Assembly (NCBI RefSeq): GCF_051660745.1
Contig: NZ_JBOFQF010000047.1
Location: 26,613-90,612 of the forward strand
DNA: 64,000 nucleotides
Reading direction: 5' to 3'
Origin: Segniliparus sp051660745
GTDB lineage: Bacteria > Actinomycetota > Actinomycetes > Mycobacteriales > Mycobacteriaceae
Numbering within the stretch: position 1 is the stretch's first letter; each line of letters opens with the position of its first letter. The translations under genes and the position numbers were made by a program. Shown here in pieces: positions 17,292-24,884 of the stretch. Under the pieces are notes generated by a model, which was given only the letters and a program-made list of their open reading frames with translations, was not told the DNA's origin and ran no database searches.

Positions 17292-18346
17292 CCGCTCGGC
17301 GCGGAGAGGGGCTGCTCGGCCGCCCGGTCGAGCGCCTGCGCGGGGCGGGCGCAGACAAGCGCCGAGGAGAGTTTGGGGATCGCGTGGGAGAGGGCGTGCT
17401 CGGCCTCGTGCGCGATCAAGCCTGCCTCGGCCAGGCTGGTCTTCGGGTCGACGTCGAGCTCGGCCGCGACGTGGAGGCGATGGCCGATCCAGCGCATCCG
17501 GAGGCTGTGGACGCGTTGCACTCCGGGCTGGGCGGCGAGAGTGGATTCCGCCGCGTCCGCCAAGGCCGGGTCGACGCTGTCCATGAGCCTGCCGAACACC
17601 TCGCGGACGGCGGTGCGCAGCACGAGCAGGATCGCCACGGTGATGAGCAGCCCGATCGCCGGGTCGGCGAGCGGGAAGCCGAGCGCGACGCCGCCCGCCC
17701 CCGCGAGGACGGCCAACGACGTCAGGCCGTCCGTTCGGGCGTGCAGGCCGTCTGCGACCAGGGCGGCGGACCCGATCCTGCGCCCGACTCCGATCCGGTA
17801 GACGGCCACGAGCTCGTTGCCGACAAACCCGGCGAGACCGGCGGCGGCGACCCATCCGAGGTGGCCGATCGGCTGCGGATGGACCAGCCGCAGCACGGCT
17901 TCGACTCCTGCGACGAGGGCGGACAGGGCAATCATGGCGACGACGAACAGTCCGGCGAGGTCTTCGGCCCTGCCGAATCCGTAGGTGAAACGTTTGGTGG
18001 CGGCGCGGCGTCCGAGCGCGAACGCGATCCACAGGGGGATCGCGGTCAGCGCGTCGGAGGCGTTGTGGGTCGTGTCGGCCAGCAGCGCCACCGACCCGGA
18101 GGCGAGCACGACGGCCAACTGGGCCAACGCCGTCACGCCCAGCACGAGCAGGCTGATCTTGACCGCGCGGATGCCTTCCGCGCTCGACTCCAACGCGGCG
18201 TCCACTTTGTCGGCGGAGTCGTGGCTGTGCGGGACGAACACCTCGCGCAGCGCCCCGACCAGGCCGCCTCGGTGCTGGTGATGGCCATGCGGGTGGCCAT
18301 GGCCATGGTCGTGCGAATGGCGGGGGGAGCGGTGCTCGTGGCTCAT
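17288..18346 (-). CDS. cation diffusion facilitator (heavy-metal efflux)
   Basis: A 352-residue CDF transporter. The N-terminus carries about 20 residues dominated by His (SHDHGHGHPHGHHQH), a metal-loading tail. Six membrane helices follow, with the metal site residues in LLADTTHNASDA (helix II) and VADGLHARTDG (helix V), then a cytoplasmic domain from about residue 270. D/H-rich sites of this kind export Zn, Co or Ni using the proton gradient. Translation is coupled to the upstream ArsR-type sensor (4-nt overlap), so it is probably derepressed by its own metal. Confidence 0.93.
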   Translation of the reverse strand: MSHEHRSPRHSHDHGHGHPHGHHQHRGGLVGALREVFVPHSHDSADKVDAALESSAEGIRAVKISLLVLGVTALAQLAVVLASGSVALLADTTHNASDALTAIPLWIAFALGRRAATKRFTYGFGRAEDLAGLFVVAMIALSALVAGVEAVLRLVHPQPIGHLGWVAAAGLAGFVGNELVAVYRIGVGRRIGSAALVADGLHARTDGLTSLAVLAGAGGVALGFPLADPAIGLLITVAILLVLRTAVREVFGRLMDSVDPALADAAESTLAAQPGVQRVHSLRMRWIGHRLHVAAELDVDPKTSLAEAGLIAHEAEHALSHAIPKLSSALVCARPAQALDRAAEQPLSAPSG

Positions 18347-18759
18347 GCGCCGAGCCCCTTCCGCGCCGGGGCCTCTGCGGCCTCCTGGTGCAGCAGCCGG
18401 AGCTTCTCGTCGCCGCGATGATGGGCGGGCACGTCGGGGCCCGCGTGTTCGGCGTTGAACACGGCGTCCGTGAGCAACTGGCGCACATGGTCGTTCTCCA
18501 ACCGGTAGAACACCTGCACGCCTTCTTTGCGCGTCTTCACCAGGCGGGCCATCCGCAGCTTCGCCAGATGCTGCGACACCGAGGCGGCAGGCTTGCCGAC
18601 GTGCTCTGCCAGCTCGTTCACCGAGCACTCGCGGTCGACCAGCGCCCACAGCACCCGCACCCGTGTCGCGTCCGCGAGCATGCGGAACGTCTCGACGACC
18701 AGGTCGGCCTGGTCGTCGGGCAGCTGCCTGCGGCATGCTCTGCTATTACCTGCATTCAT
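18343..18759 (-). CDS. ArsR/SmtB-family metal sensor repressor
   Basis: A 138-residue winged-helix repressor. The recognition helix region is KPAASVSQHLAKLRMARLV. The C-terminal helix has DHVRQLLTDAVFNAEH, which keeps the spacing of the alpha-5 metal helix of CzrA/SmtB but appears to lack two of the four usual ligands (Asn where the first Asp and third His would be). A further HH pair near residue 118 could contribute, as in NmtR. It is co-transcribed with the CDF exporter. TAATAT, 6 nt before the ATG, overlaps a palindrome, so autoregulation is expected. The metal is not predictable; Zn, Co or Ni are likely. Confidence 0.92.
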   Translation of the reverse strand: MNAGNSRACRRQLPDDQADLVVETFRMLADATRVRVLWALVDRECSVNELAEHVGKPAASVSQHLAKLRMARLVKTRKEGVQVFYRLENDHVRQLLTDAVFNAEHAGPDVPAHHRGDEKLRLLHQEAAEAPARKGLGA

Positions 18760-18764
18760 ACGCA

Positions 18765-18780
18765 GATATTAGCAAATATC
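18765..18780. promoter_or_regulatory. ArsR/SmtB-type operator
   Basis: GATATT (18765-18770) and AATATC (18775-18780) form a perfect inverted repeat with a 4-bp centre. It overlaps the predicted -10 (TAATAT, 18766-18771, minus strand) of the sensor-CDF operon, so binding would occlude the promoter. Confidence 0.75.
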
Positions 18781-18863
18781 GGCCCGGGGGATGCCGCGAG
18801 CAGGGACCGATGGCGCGTTGGCCGGACCTCCCGCCGACTTCCCTCTGGCCGGCTTACCTCTGC

Positions 18864-19280
18864 TCAGAGCTGCGGATTCCAGCTCTTGTGCACGATTTCG
18901 AGCATGTTCCCGTCGAAGTCGAGAATATTGGCGGCGTAGTAGCCGGGGCCGAAATGCTCGCGTATGCCCGGCGCGCCCGCGTCGGTCCCGCCTGCCGCGA
19001 CGGCGGCCTTGTGGGCCGCGTCGACCTCTGCCTGGCCTGCGGCGGCGAGCCCGAGGTAGATTCCTCTGCCTGCCTCGCTCTCGCGCAGCCAGACGCTCGA
19101 GCCGACTTTGACGCCGCCGCCGTAGTTCTTGTCCGCGAATCCGTGCAAGTTCGGCACGTCTGAGCCCGCAGGCGCCTCGTAGCCGCCTAAGCCGCGCCAG
19201 CCCAGCGGCTTCAAAACTGCCTCGTACAGCGAGCTCGACCTTTTGATGTCGCTCACCGAGATGTACACATGATCGATCAT
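18864..19280 (-). CDS. glyoxalase/VOC-family protein
   Basis: A 138-residue VOC protein with two beta-alpha-beta-beta-beta units. Metal-ligand candidates are His4 in MIDHVYISV, His/Glu in the second half (REHFGPGYYA and NMLEIVHK). Relatives annotated as glyoxalase act on small organic substrates; the substrate here is unknown. It is the last gene in the arsenic region, 24 nt after the CDF-like gene, but TATACA lies 7 nt before the ATG, so it can also be transcribed on its own as a leaderless mRNA. Confidence 0.88.
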   Translation of the reverse strand: MIDHVYISVSDIKRSSSLYEAVLKPLGWRGLGGYEAPAGSDVPNLHGFADKNYGGGVKVGSSVWLRESEAGRGIYLGLAAAGQAEVDAAHKAAVAAGGTDAGAPGIREHFGPGYYAANILDFDGNMLEIVHKSWNPQL

Positions 19281-19287
19281 GCGATGG

Positions 19288-19293
19288 TGTATA
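19288..19293 (-). promoter_or_regulatory. -10 element of the glyoxalase gene
   Basis: TATACA on the minus strand, 7 nt before the ATG at 19280. It gives the last gene of the arsenic cluster a private promoter. Confidence 0.45.
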
Positions 19294-19303
19294 CCATGCC
19301 GCG

Positions 19304-19957
19304 TCAGCAGCAGCTGTCGCCGCGCCATGCCGCGCGGCCCTCCTTGAGGGCGAGGGCCGAGATGGCGAGGGCGACGAGAGGGTCGAGCCACCACCAGCCG
19401 ATGAGCGTGTTGGCGAGCAGGCCGACGAGCACGGCGGCGGCGAGGTAGGCGCACAGCAGGTTCTGCGTGCCTTCCCCGGCAGTCGCGGCGGAGCCGAGGC
19501 GGGAGCCGACCCGGCGTTTGGCGATCCCGAGCAAAGGCATGACGACCAGGCTGGCGATGGAGAGCCCGACACCGAGCCAGCTGGTCGACGGCCGCTCGCG
19601 GGCGAGGAGGGCGGCGACGGCCTCGTAGGCGATGTACGGGGCGAGGAGGAAGAAGGTGACGGCGACGGCTCGCTGCGCTGTGCGTTCGGCGGCCTCGGAG
19701 AAAGTCCGGGCTCCGGTGAACCGCCAGATGACGATAACGCTGGCCAGGCCCTCGATGACCGAGTCGAGCCCGAATCCGAGCAGGGCGACCGAGTTTGCGA
19801 GCACTGCCGCCGTGATCGCCACGGCTCCCTCGGCGGCCATGTAGGCCAGCGACAGCCACGACAACGCCAGCGCGCGGCGCACATCGCCTGCCTGGGGTGT
19901 GCCGCAGCAGGCAGGCGCAGATCCGGCGGCCGGGGTTTCAGGCCTCGACGGATCCAT
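19304..19957 (-). CDS. CDF-like cation transporter in arsenic operon, Cys-Cys at both ends
   Basis: A 217-residue membrane protein with six predicted helices and the CDF-like motif GFGLDSVIEG in helix II. It is short and lacks the usual C-terminal cytoplasmic domain. It carries vicinal cysteines at both termini: Cys17-Cys18 (PACCG) and the final Cys216-Cys217. Such pairs bind As(III) or other soft metals. It overlaps the arsI gene by 20 nt, so it is translated with the arsenic operon. Proteins of this type are annotated as cation transporters next to cadI/arsI genes; a role in arsenic or cadmium export is inferred. Confidence 0.85.
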   Translation of the reverse strand: MDPSRPETPAAGSAPACCGTPQAGDVRRALALSWLSLAYMAAEGAVAITAAVLANSVALLGFGLDSVIEGLASVIVIWRFTGARTFSEAAERTAQRAVAVTFFLLAPYIAYEAVAALLARERPSTSWLGVGLSIASLVVMPLLGIAKRRVGSRLGSAATAGEGTQNLLCAYLAAAVLVGLLANTLIGWWWLDPLVALAISALALKEGRAAWRGDSCC

Positions 19958-20390
19958 CGGAGCTTCCCGCGCAGCAGCTGGCCTCGGGCTGTTCCGTGAA
20001 GAGGTTCGGGCTGGCTCCGAAGGCCTCCGAATCGGCGAGGACGGTGTAGACCTCCCATTGCTCGCCGTCGGGGGCGGTGGCCCAGACCTTGTCCTGGACG
20101 GCGTAGCAGCAGGTGGTGCCCTCCTCCTCCAGGGCGATCAGCCCCTCGGCGGCGAGGCGGTCGGCCTCGCGGCGGACATGTTCGCTGGTGTCGGTCTCGA
20201 CTCCGAGGTGGTTGACCGTGCCCCCGTGGCCGGGGTTCTCGATGAGGACGAGCTTGAGCGGGGGCTGGTCGATGGCGAAGTTGGCGTAGCCGGGCTTGCG
20301 CTTGGCGGGCGCTGCGCCGAAGAGCTTGGCGTAGAAGGAGACGGCGGCTTCGAGGTTCTCGACGTTGAGGGCGAGCTGGACGCGGGACAT
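19938..20390 (-). CDS. arsI: ArsI/CadI-family dioxygenase-like protein
   Basis: A 150-residue VOC protein close to ArsI (C-As lyase) and M. tuberculosis CadI. It shows the family stretch KRKPGYANFAIDQPPLKLVL, the vicinal thiols Cys94-Cys95 in TTCCYAVQDKVW, and metal-ligand candidates His61 and Glu113. Position 5 is Gln, where the Bacillus ArsI has a His ligand; CadI also has Gln there. ArsI enzymes cleave the C-As bond of methylarsenite using Fe(II) and oxygen. A second Cys pair (139-140) lies in the tail. It sits 10 nt after arsC in the arsenic operon. Confidence 0.92.
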   Translation of the reverse strand: MSRVQLALNVENLEAAVSFYAKLFGAAPAKRKPGYANFAIDQPPLKLVLIENPGHGGTVNHLGVETDTSEHVRREADRLAAEGLIALEEEGTTCCYAVQDKVWATAPDGEQWEVYTVLADSEAFGASPNLFTEQPEASCCAGSSDGSVEA

Positions 20391-20400
20391 GGGGCGCTCC

Positions 20401-20838
20401 TTACTGGTCTGGCGCGAGCTCTTGGGCGAGCTCGCGGACGCGGGCGGCGATGTCGTCGCGGATCAGGCGCATGCGCTCCATGCCCTCGACGCCGCGCTCG
20501 GCGGGCTCGTCGGTCTCCCAGCGGTCGATCCGCACGCCTTCCACAGGGTCGAGCTGCGCTTCGCGGCCGAGGATCACGACGCGGTCCACCGAGCGCAAAA
20601 GCTGGGGGTTGACAGGTTTGGGGCGCTCGCCGGACATGTCCGCGCCGACCTCTTCGAGGGATCGCGCGGAAGTCTCGTTGACCGCTTTTCCGGGCTTGGT
20701 GCCTGCGGAGTGCGCGTCAATCCGGCCGGGCGCTTCTTTGCGCATGAGGGCTGCGGCCATCTGCGACTTTCCCGCGTTGCTCGAGCACACGAACAGCACA
20801 GAGGGGCGTGCGGCGTTCTTCGGGTCCTGTTGGGTCAT
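20401..20838 (-). CDS. arsC: low-MW phosphatase-type arsenate reductase/transferase
   Basis: A 145-residue protein of the low-molecular-weight phosphatase fold. The phosphate loop reads CSSNAGKS (Cys18 to Ser25); the Arg of the classical CX5R loop is Lys24, and the acid loop is in the WETDEP region. Actinobacterial enzymes of this group reduce arsenate with mycothiol as partner. The neighbours (ACR3 exporter, ArsI, ArsR) make arsenate the substrate. Its ATG overlaps the acr3 stop by 4 nt. The Lys-for-Arg change may be a subfamily trait rather than a defect. Confidence 0.9.
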   Translation of the reverse strand: MTQQDPKNAARPSVLFVCSSNAGKSQMAAALMRKEAPGRIDAHSAGTKPGKAVNETSARSLEEVGADMSGERPKPVNPQLLRSVDRVVILGREAQLDPVEGVRIDRWETDEPAERGVEGMERMRLIRDDIAARVRELAQELAPDQ

Positions 20839-21950
20839 CGGTTCTCGGCTCCTTCATATGCCGGCTCCTGCGCCGGTCGGGTCTGGGTTGGTCCGGTCTG
20901 GGCCGGCCGGCTCTGGGCCGTTCGGTTTCGTAGCGCGAGGGAGAGCCTGACCAGCGCGAGCAGGGCGGGGACTTCGATCAGCGGGCCGACCGTCCCGGCC
21001 AGGGCTTGGCCGGACTCGACGCCCCAGGTGGCGACGGCGACGGCGATGGCGAGCTCGAAGTTGTTCCCGGCGGCGGTGAACGCGAGGGTCGCGGTCCTCG
21101 CGTAGCCGAGGCGCAGCAGCGCGCCGAGGAGGCAGCCGCCGCCCCACATGACCGCGAAGTACACCAGCAGGGGGAGCGCGATCCGTGCGACGTCGAGGGG
21201 CCTGCTGGTGATCTGGCCGCCCTGGAGGGCGAAGAGGACGACGATGGTGGACAAGAGGCCGTAGAGCGCGAACGGCCCGACTCTCGGGAGGAACGACCCC
21301 TCGTACCAGGCGCGGCCCTTCGCCCGCTCGCCGAGGCGGCGGGAGAAGTACCCGGCGAGGAGGGGGAGCCCGAGGAAGACGAGGACGGATTTGGCGATCT
21401 GCCAGGGGGAGACCGCGATGGCGGTCTGGGGCAGCCCGAGCCAGCCGGGCAGCACGTCGAGGTAGAACCAGCCGAGGACGGCGAACATGGCGATTTGGAA
21501 CAGGGAGTTCAGCGCCACGAGCACGGCGGCGGCCTCGCGGTCGCCGCAGGCGAGGTCGTTCCAGATGATCACCATCGCGATGCAGCGAGCCAGGCCGACG
21601 ACGATCAGCCCGGTGCGGTGCTCGGGCAGGTCCGGCAGGAACAGCCAGGCGAGCGCGAACATCAGCAGCGGGCCCGCCAGCCAGTTCAGCGCCAACGACC
21701 CGAGCATGAGCCCCCGGTCGCGGGCCACCGTGCCAAGCCGGTCGTAGCGGACCTTCGCCAGGACCGGGTACATCATCACCAAGAGGCCGACCGCGATCGG
21801 CAAGGACACCCCGTCCGCCTGGACCCGCTCCAGCGCCGGCCCGAGGCCGGGCGCCCACCGTCCCAGCAGCAGCCCGACGAGCATGGCGGCGCCGATCCAC
21901 ACCGGCAGCAGCCGGTCAAGGAGCGGCAGCCGGGGGACCGGGGCGCTCAT
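20835..21950 (-). CDS. acr3: ACR3-family arsenite exporter
   Basis: A 371-residue membrane protein with ten predicted helices. The essential Cys123 in GLARCIAMVIIWNDLACGD and the helix motif FTAAGNNFELAIAVA identify ACR3. It extrudes arsenite, driven by the proton motive force. The C-terminal 25 residues are a Thr/Pro/Gln-rich tail. It is translationally coupled to arsR upstream and arsC downstream (4-nt overlaps at both ends), so arsenite produced by ArsC is exported at once. Confidence 0.96.
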   Translation of the reverse strand: MSAPVPRLPLLDRLLPVWIGAAMLVGLLLGRWAPGLGPALERVQADGVSLPIAVGLLVMMYPVLAKVRYDRLGTVARDRGLMLGSLALNWLAGPLLMFALAWLFLPDLPEHRTGLIVVGLARCIAMVIIWNDLACGDREAAAVLVALNSLFQIAMFAVLGWFYLDVLPGWLGLPQTAIAVSPWQIAKSVLVFLGLPLLAGYFSRRLGERAKGRAWYEGSFLPRVGPFALYGLLSTIVVLFALQGGQITSRPLDVARIALPLLVYFAVMWGGGCLLGALLRLGYARTATLAFTAAGNNFELAIAVAVATWGVESGQALAGTVGPLIEVPALLALVRLSLALRNRTAQSRPAQTGPTQTRPAQEPAYEGAENR

Positions 21951-22315
21951 GCCCGTGCCCCCGCGAGGTCCACGCCGCCGAGGAGCTGGGAGAGCTTGGC
22001 GAGCGCGGCGGGGACGACCCGGTAGTACACCCAGGTGCCGCGCCGCTCGCTATCGAGCAGCCCGACCTCGCGCAGCACCTTCAGGTGGTGCGAGATCGTC
22101 GGCTGGGACAAGTCGAAGGCCCCCGAGATCTCGCACACGCACGCCTCGCCGCCCAGATGGCTCGCGATGAGCGACAACAGCCGCAAACGGGCGGGGTCGC
22201 CCAATGCCTTGAACATCCGGGCGAGGTCGACGGCCTCGCCCTGGCCGAGCGGCTCGTCCGTGAGCGGAATGCAGCACGGCGGCGCCACATCGGCCGCAAA
22301 GCCTTGATTCGACAT
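21947..22315 (-). CDS. arsR: ArsR arsenite-responsive repressor
   Basis: A 122-residue winged-helix repressor. The recognition helix is LSQPTISHHLKVLREVGLL. Cysteines are at 14-15 (PPCCIP), 59 and 61 (ACVCE). The combination of an N-terminal Cys pair with a Cys near residue 55-61 resembles the As(III) site of Corynebacterium ArsR, and the CVC also fits the E. coli-type site. It heads the arsenic operon and is coupled to acr3 by an ATGA overlap. The start codon lies 9 nt from the operator palindrome, so autoregulation is expected. Confidence 0.95.
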   Translation of the reverse strand: MSNQGFAADVAPPCCIPLTDEPLGQGEAVDLARMFKALGDPARLRLLSLIASHLGGEACVCEISGAFDLSQPTISHHLKVLREVGLLDSERRGTWVYYRVVPAALAKLSQLLGGVDLAGARA

Positions 22316-22324
22316 GTGTCTATA

Positions 22325-22338
22325 TTGATAGATATCAA
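22325..22338. promoter_or_regulatory. ars operator
   Basis: TTGATA and TATCAA are inverse complements separated by GA, 10-23 nt upstream of the arsR start. It has the TTGAT/ATCAA core of many ArsR sites. A CAATAT hexamer overlapping it is 6 nt from the ATG and may be the -10. Confidence 0.8.
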
Positions 22339-22399
22339 ACTAGCCGTCAAGGGGCGGGCGCGTGGGCGTCACGGAAACCCTCGGCGGCGCCGTCGCGGA

Positions 22400-22978
22400 T
22401 CAGCCGATGCCGAGCGTGGTGGCGATCAGGCTCCAGAGCCGTTCGGCCGCCTGGTCGGGCGTTGGGCGCGGGACGACGCGCAGCTGTTGTGCCACCACGT
22501 GGCGGAAGCCGCCGATGAGATAGGCGGCGGCGCTGTCGGGGTCGACGCCCTCGGGCAGTTGGCCGAGCGCCTGGCCTTGCCGGATGTTGTCCGCAGCCAT
22601 GTCGATCATGCCCTGGATGTAGGCGGCTTCCAGCTCGGTGAGCTCGGGGTCCAGTGCCGTCCGGTTGAACAGGATCGGGGTGAGCGGTTCGGCGAACTGG
22701 TAGGCGACGGAGCGGCGGGCGCGCTCGCGCTCGCGGGTGGCCCAATCGGCGTCCGCCGGGAGGTGGGAGTCGGCGGTGGCCCGCCTGAGCCCCTGGTAGA
22801 AGCCGTCGTAGATCGCGACGAGCAGGCCGCTTTTGGAGCCGAAATGGTGGTAGAGGGCCCCGGTGCTCAGCCCGGAGCGGCGGGTGAGCGCGCTCAGCTC
22901 CATCACGCCGTTGCCCCGGACCAGCTCGTCGCGAGCAGCCTCGAGGAGCTGTTGACGTCCTACGGGTGGGCGTGCCAT
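22400..22978 (-). CDS. TetR-family transcriptional regulator
   Basis: A 192-residue TetR protein with the HTH near residues 8-50 (LSALTRRSGLSTGALYHHFGSK) and a helical ligand domain. It is divergent from a phytanoyl-CoA-dioxygenase-like gene, 50 nt apart, which is the probable target. TATGCT lies 7 nt before the ATG at 22978, so this start is preferred to the ATG at 22990. The divergent gap contains an AT-rich, imperfectly symmetric stretch around 22990-23007 (12 of 18 positions) that could be the operator. Confidence 0.9.
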   Translation of the reverse strand: MARPPVGRQQLLEAARDELVRGNGVMELSALTRRSGLSTGALYHHFGSKSGLLVAIYDGFYQGLRRATADSHLPADADWATRERERARRSVAYQFAEPLTPILFNRTALDPELTELEAAYIQGMIDMAADNIRQGQALGQLPEGVDPDSAAAYLIGGFRHVVAQQLRVVPRPTPDQAAERLWSLIATTLGIG

Positions 22979-22985
22979 ATTGAGA

Positions 22986-22991
22986 AGCATA
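22986..22991 (-). promoter_or_regulatory. -10 element deciding the TetR start
   Basis: TATGCT on the minus strand followed by 7 nt and the ATG at 22978. Confidence 0.5.
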
Positions 22992-23028
22992 ACATAATTC
23001 GTTTATTTCATGGCTCGAAGGAGACGAC

Positions 23029-23883
23029 ATGGGCGTCGAAGTGTCCTCAGTGCTCGACATGGGCGGCGATCTGGCCGGAACGTATCGGCGGACTCAGAGC
23101 AGCGGGGCGAGCGTCGACCCGGCGGTGGTCGAGGCCGACCTCGCCGCTGTCGAGCGGGACGGGTACGTGGTCTTGCCCGGCCTTTTGACGCCAGGGGAGT
23201 GCGACGAGGTTCGCGAGGCCGTCGGGCCGCTGTTGGACCGGCACGGCCGCAACCGCTTCGAGGGGCACACCACCCAGCGGGTGTACAGCGTGTTGAACAA
23301 GACCCGCGCCTGCGACCGGATCGCGGACCACCCTCGGGTGCTGGCGCTTTTGGACCGGCTGTTTTTGCCGAACTACTTGCTGTCGATGCTGCAAGTCATC
23401 AACATCCTGCCGGGGGAGCAGGCGCAGATGCTGCACACCGACGACGGCTTCTACCCGTTGCCGCGTCCTCGCGCGGCCCTCAGCGCGGCGACGATCTGGG
23501 CCATTGACGAGTTCACCCCGGAGAACGGCGCAACGGACATCGTTCCTGACAGCCACACGTGGGCCGACCGGGTCCCGCAGGAGGGCGAGCGGGAGCCGGT
23601 CGTGATGGGCGCGGGGTCGTGCGTGTTCTTCCTCGGCACGCTCTGGCACGGCGGCGGCGCCAACAGCGCCGCCCGCCCGCGCTTGGCCGTGACCGCGCAG
23701 TACTGCGAGCCATGGCTGCGCCCGCAAGAGGCGTTCACCCTCTCGGCCACCCGCGACACGGCGCGCGCCGTGTCGGAGGACATCCGCCGGATGCTCGGCT
23801 ACAGCATCCATCCGCCGTTCGTCGGCCAGGTCGACGGCATGCACCCCAAACGGCTGCTCGAACCCGGGGCGCAGGGCTTGTGA
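23029..23883 (+). CDS. phytanoyl-CoA dioxygenase-family Fe(II)/2-oxoglutarate enzyme
   Basis: A 284-residue double-stranded beta-helix oxygenase. The iron ligands are in HTDDGF (His and Asp near residue 137-139) and the distal His in LWHGGGANSAARPRLAV (near 205), followed by the Arg that would hold 2-oxoglutarate. The N-terminal EADLAAVERDGYVVLPGLLTPGE is typical of the PhyH family. The substrate is unknown; family members hydroxylate acyl chains or small natural products. AAGGAG lies 7 nt before the ATG. The divergent TetR likely controls it. The next gene is convergent. Confidence 0.92.
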   Translation: MGVEVSSVLDMGGDLAGTYRRTQSSGASVDPAVVEADLAAVERDGYVVLPGLLTPGECDEVREAVGPLLDRHGRNRFEGHTTQRVYSVLNKTRACDRIADHPRVLALLDRLFLPNYLLSMLQVINILPGEQAQMLHTDDGFYPLPRPRAALSAATIWAIDEFTPENGATDIVPDSHTWADRVPQEGEREPVVMGAGSCVFFLGTLWHGGGANSAARPRLAVTAQYCEPWLRPQEAFTLSATRDTARAVSEDIRRMLGYSIHPPFVGQVDGMHPKRLLEPGAQGL

Positions 23884-23939
23884 GCCTGCCAAAACCACGG
23901 GAAGCCGAACGCTGCGAGCCGCGCTCGCGGATGTACCGG

Positions 23940-24782
23940 TTAGAGGCGTGTCGCGGTGTGGACGAGGTCGGCGACGGCTTTGGATCTGCTGTGCGGCGGC
24001 CAGGCGATGACGGTCGTGACGGCAGGCGCGTCCGGCACCGGCACGATGGCGTGATCGTCGCGCAGCTGGGCTCGTAGCGACTCGGGCATGATCGCGCAGG
24101 CCCGTCCGAGCGCGATCAGCTGGATCAACTGGGTATGGTCGCGCACCTGCGGGCCGGGGCCGTCCGGGTAACTTCCGTCCCGTCGGGGCCAGCGCGGCAA
24201 TGGCAGGTCTGTCAGGGCGTTGACCTCGGCCATCGACATGTGGGCCCGGTCGGCGAGGGGGTGCCCTGCGGGCAGGACCACCACCTGCTGTTCGGTGTGC
24301 AGGTCCTCGGTGTCGAATCCGGACGTCGTGTCCCAGGGCCGGTGGAGCAGGGCGACGTCGGCGCGCCCGCTGCGGAGCAGGCTTTCCGGTTCGCCGGGCC
24401 CGCAGAGCACCACCTCGACGGCGACAGCGCAGGGGTCGGCGGCGTACGCGTCCAGCAGTTTCGACAACAGTTCCTTGGACGCCCCCGCCTTGACCGCCAG
24501 CACCATGCCGGGCCGGTCGGCAGCGGCGCGACGGGTGCGGCGCTCGGCGGCTTCGACCGCTTCGAGAGCGATCCGAGCCTCCCGCAGAAGCACCGACCCG
24601 GCCTCGGTCAAAGCGATGGCGCGAGCAGCGCGGTGCAGCAGAACGACTCCGAGCCGCCGTTCGAGCTGTTGGATCGCCCGCGACAGCGGTGGTTGCGCCA
24701 TCGCCAGCCGCTGTGCCGCCCGCCCGAAGTGCAACTCCTCGGCGACGGCGACGAAATACCGCAACTCCCGTGTCTCCACCAT
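23940..24782 (-). CDS. LysR-family transcriptional regulator
   Basis: A 280-residue LTTR. The N-terminal HTH begins METRELRYF-like and contains HFGRAAQRLAMAQPPLSRAIQQLERRLG; the effector domain (90-280) follows. It is divergent from an SDR gene 102 nt away, the classical arrangement for a LysR activator and its target, with a good inverted repeat between them. The start at 24782 gives the usual MVETRELRYF N-terminus. Confidence 0.93.
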   Translation of the reverse strand: MVETRELRYFVAVAEELHFGRAAQRLAMAQPPLSRAIQQLERRLGVVLLHRAARAIALTEAGSVLLREARIALEAVEAAERRTRRAAADRPGMVLAVKAGASKELLSKLLDAYAADPCAVAVEVVLCGPGEPESLLRSGRADVALLHRPWDTTSGFDTEDLHTEQQVVVLPAGHPLADRAHMSMAEVNALTDLPLPRWPRRDGSYPDGPGPQVRDHTQLIQLIALGRACAIMPESLRAQLRDDHAIVPVPDAPAVTTVIAWPPHSRSKAVADLVHTATRL

Positions 24783-24809
24783 GTCATCGTATCCGACGCT
24801 CACCACGAC

Positions 24810-24828
24810 CGATACCCGTGCGGTATCG
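24810..24828. promoter_or_regulatory. LysR-type binding site
   Basis: CGATACC (24810-24816) and GGTATCG (24822-24828) are perfect inverse complements around a 5-bp centre, and the site has the T-N11-A form of LTTR boxes. It lies between the divergent LysR and SDR genes, about 44 bp upstream of the SDR -10. Confidence 0.75.
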
Positions 24829-24871
24829 TCGCCCGTCGGATCGGTCTTGGACGCCCCGCCCGAGCCCGCAG

Positions 24872-24877
24872 TACCTT
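24872..24877 (+). promoter_or_regulatory. -10 element of SDR gene, leaderless
   Basis: TACCTT followed by 7 nt and the ATG at 24885. No ribosome site is present. Confidence 0.45.
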
Positions 24878-24884
24878 CGACGGC

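Noticed and set aside
14696..18421. A 1241-codon plus-strand open frame.
   Set aside because: It is antisense or out of frame to the HAD, TetR, monooxygenase, CDF and ArsR genes, which have clear domains. Long shadow frames are expected at this GC content.
22990..23007. AT-rich semi-palindrome between TetR and the dioxygenase as an operator feature.
   Set aside because: Only 12 of 18 positions are symmetric, so I mention it with the TetR gene and do not list it as a site.
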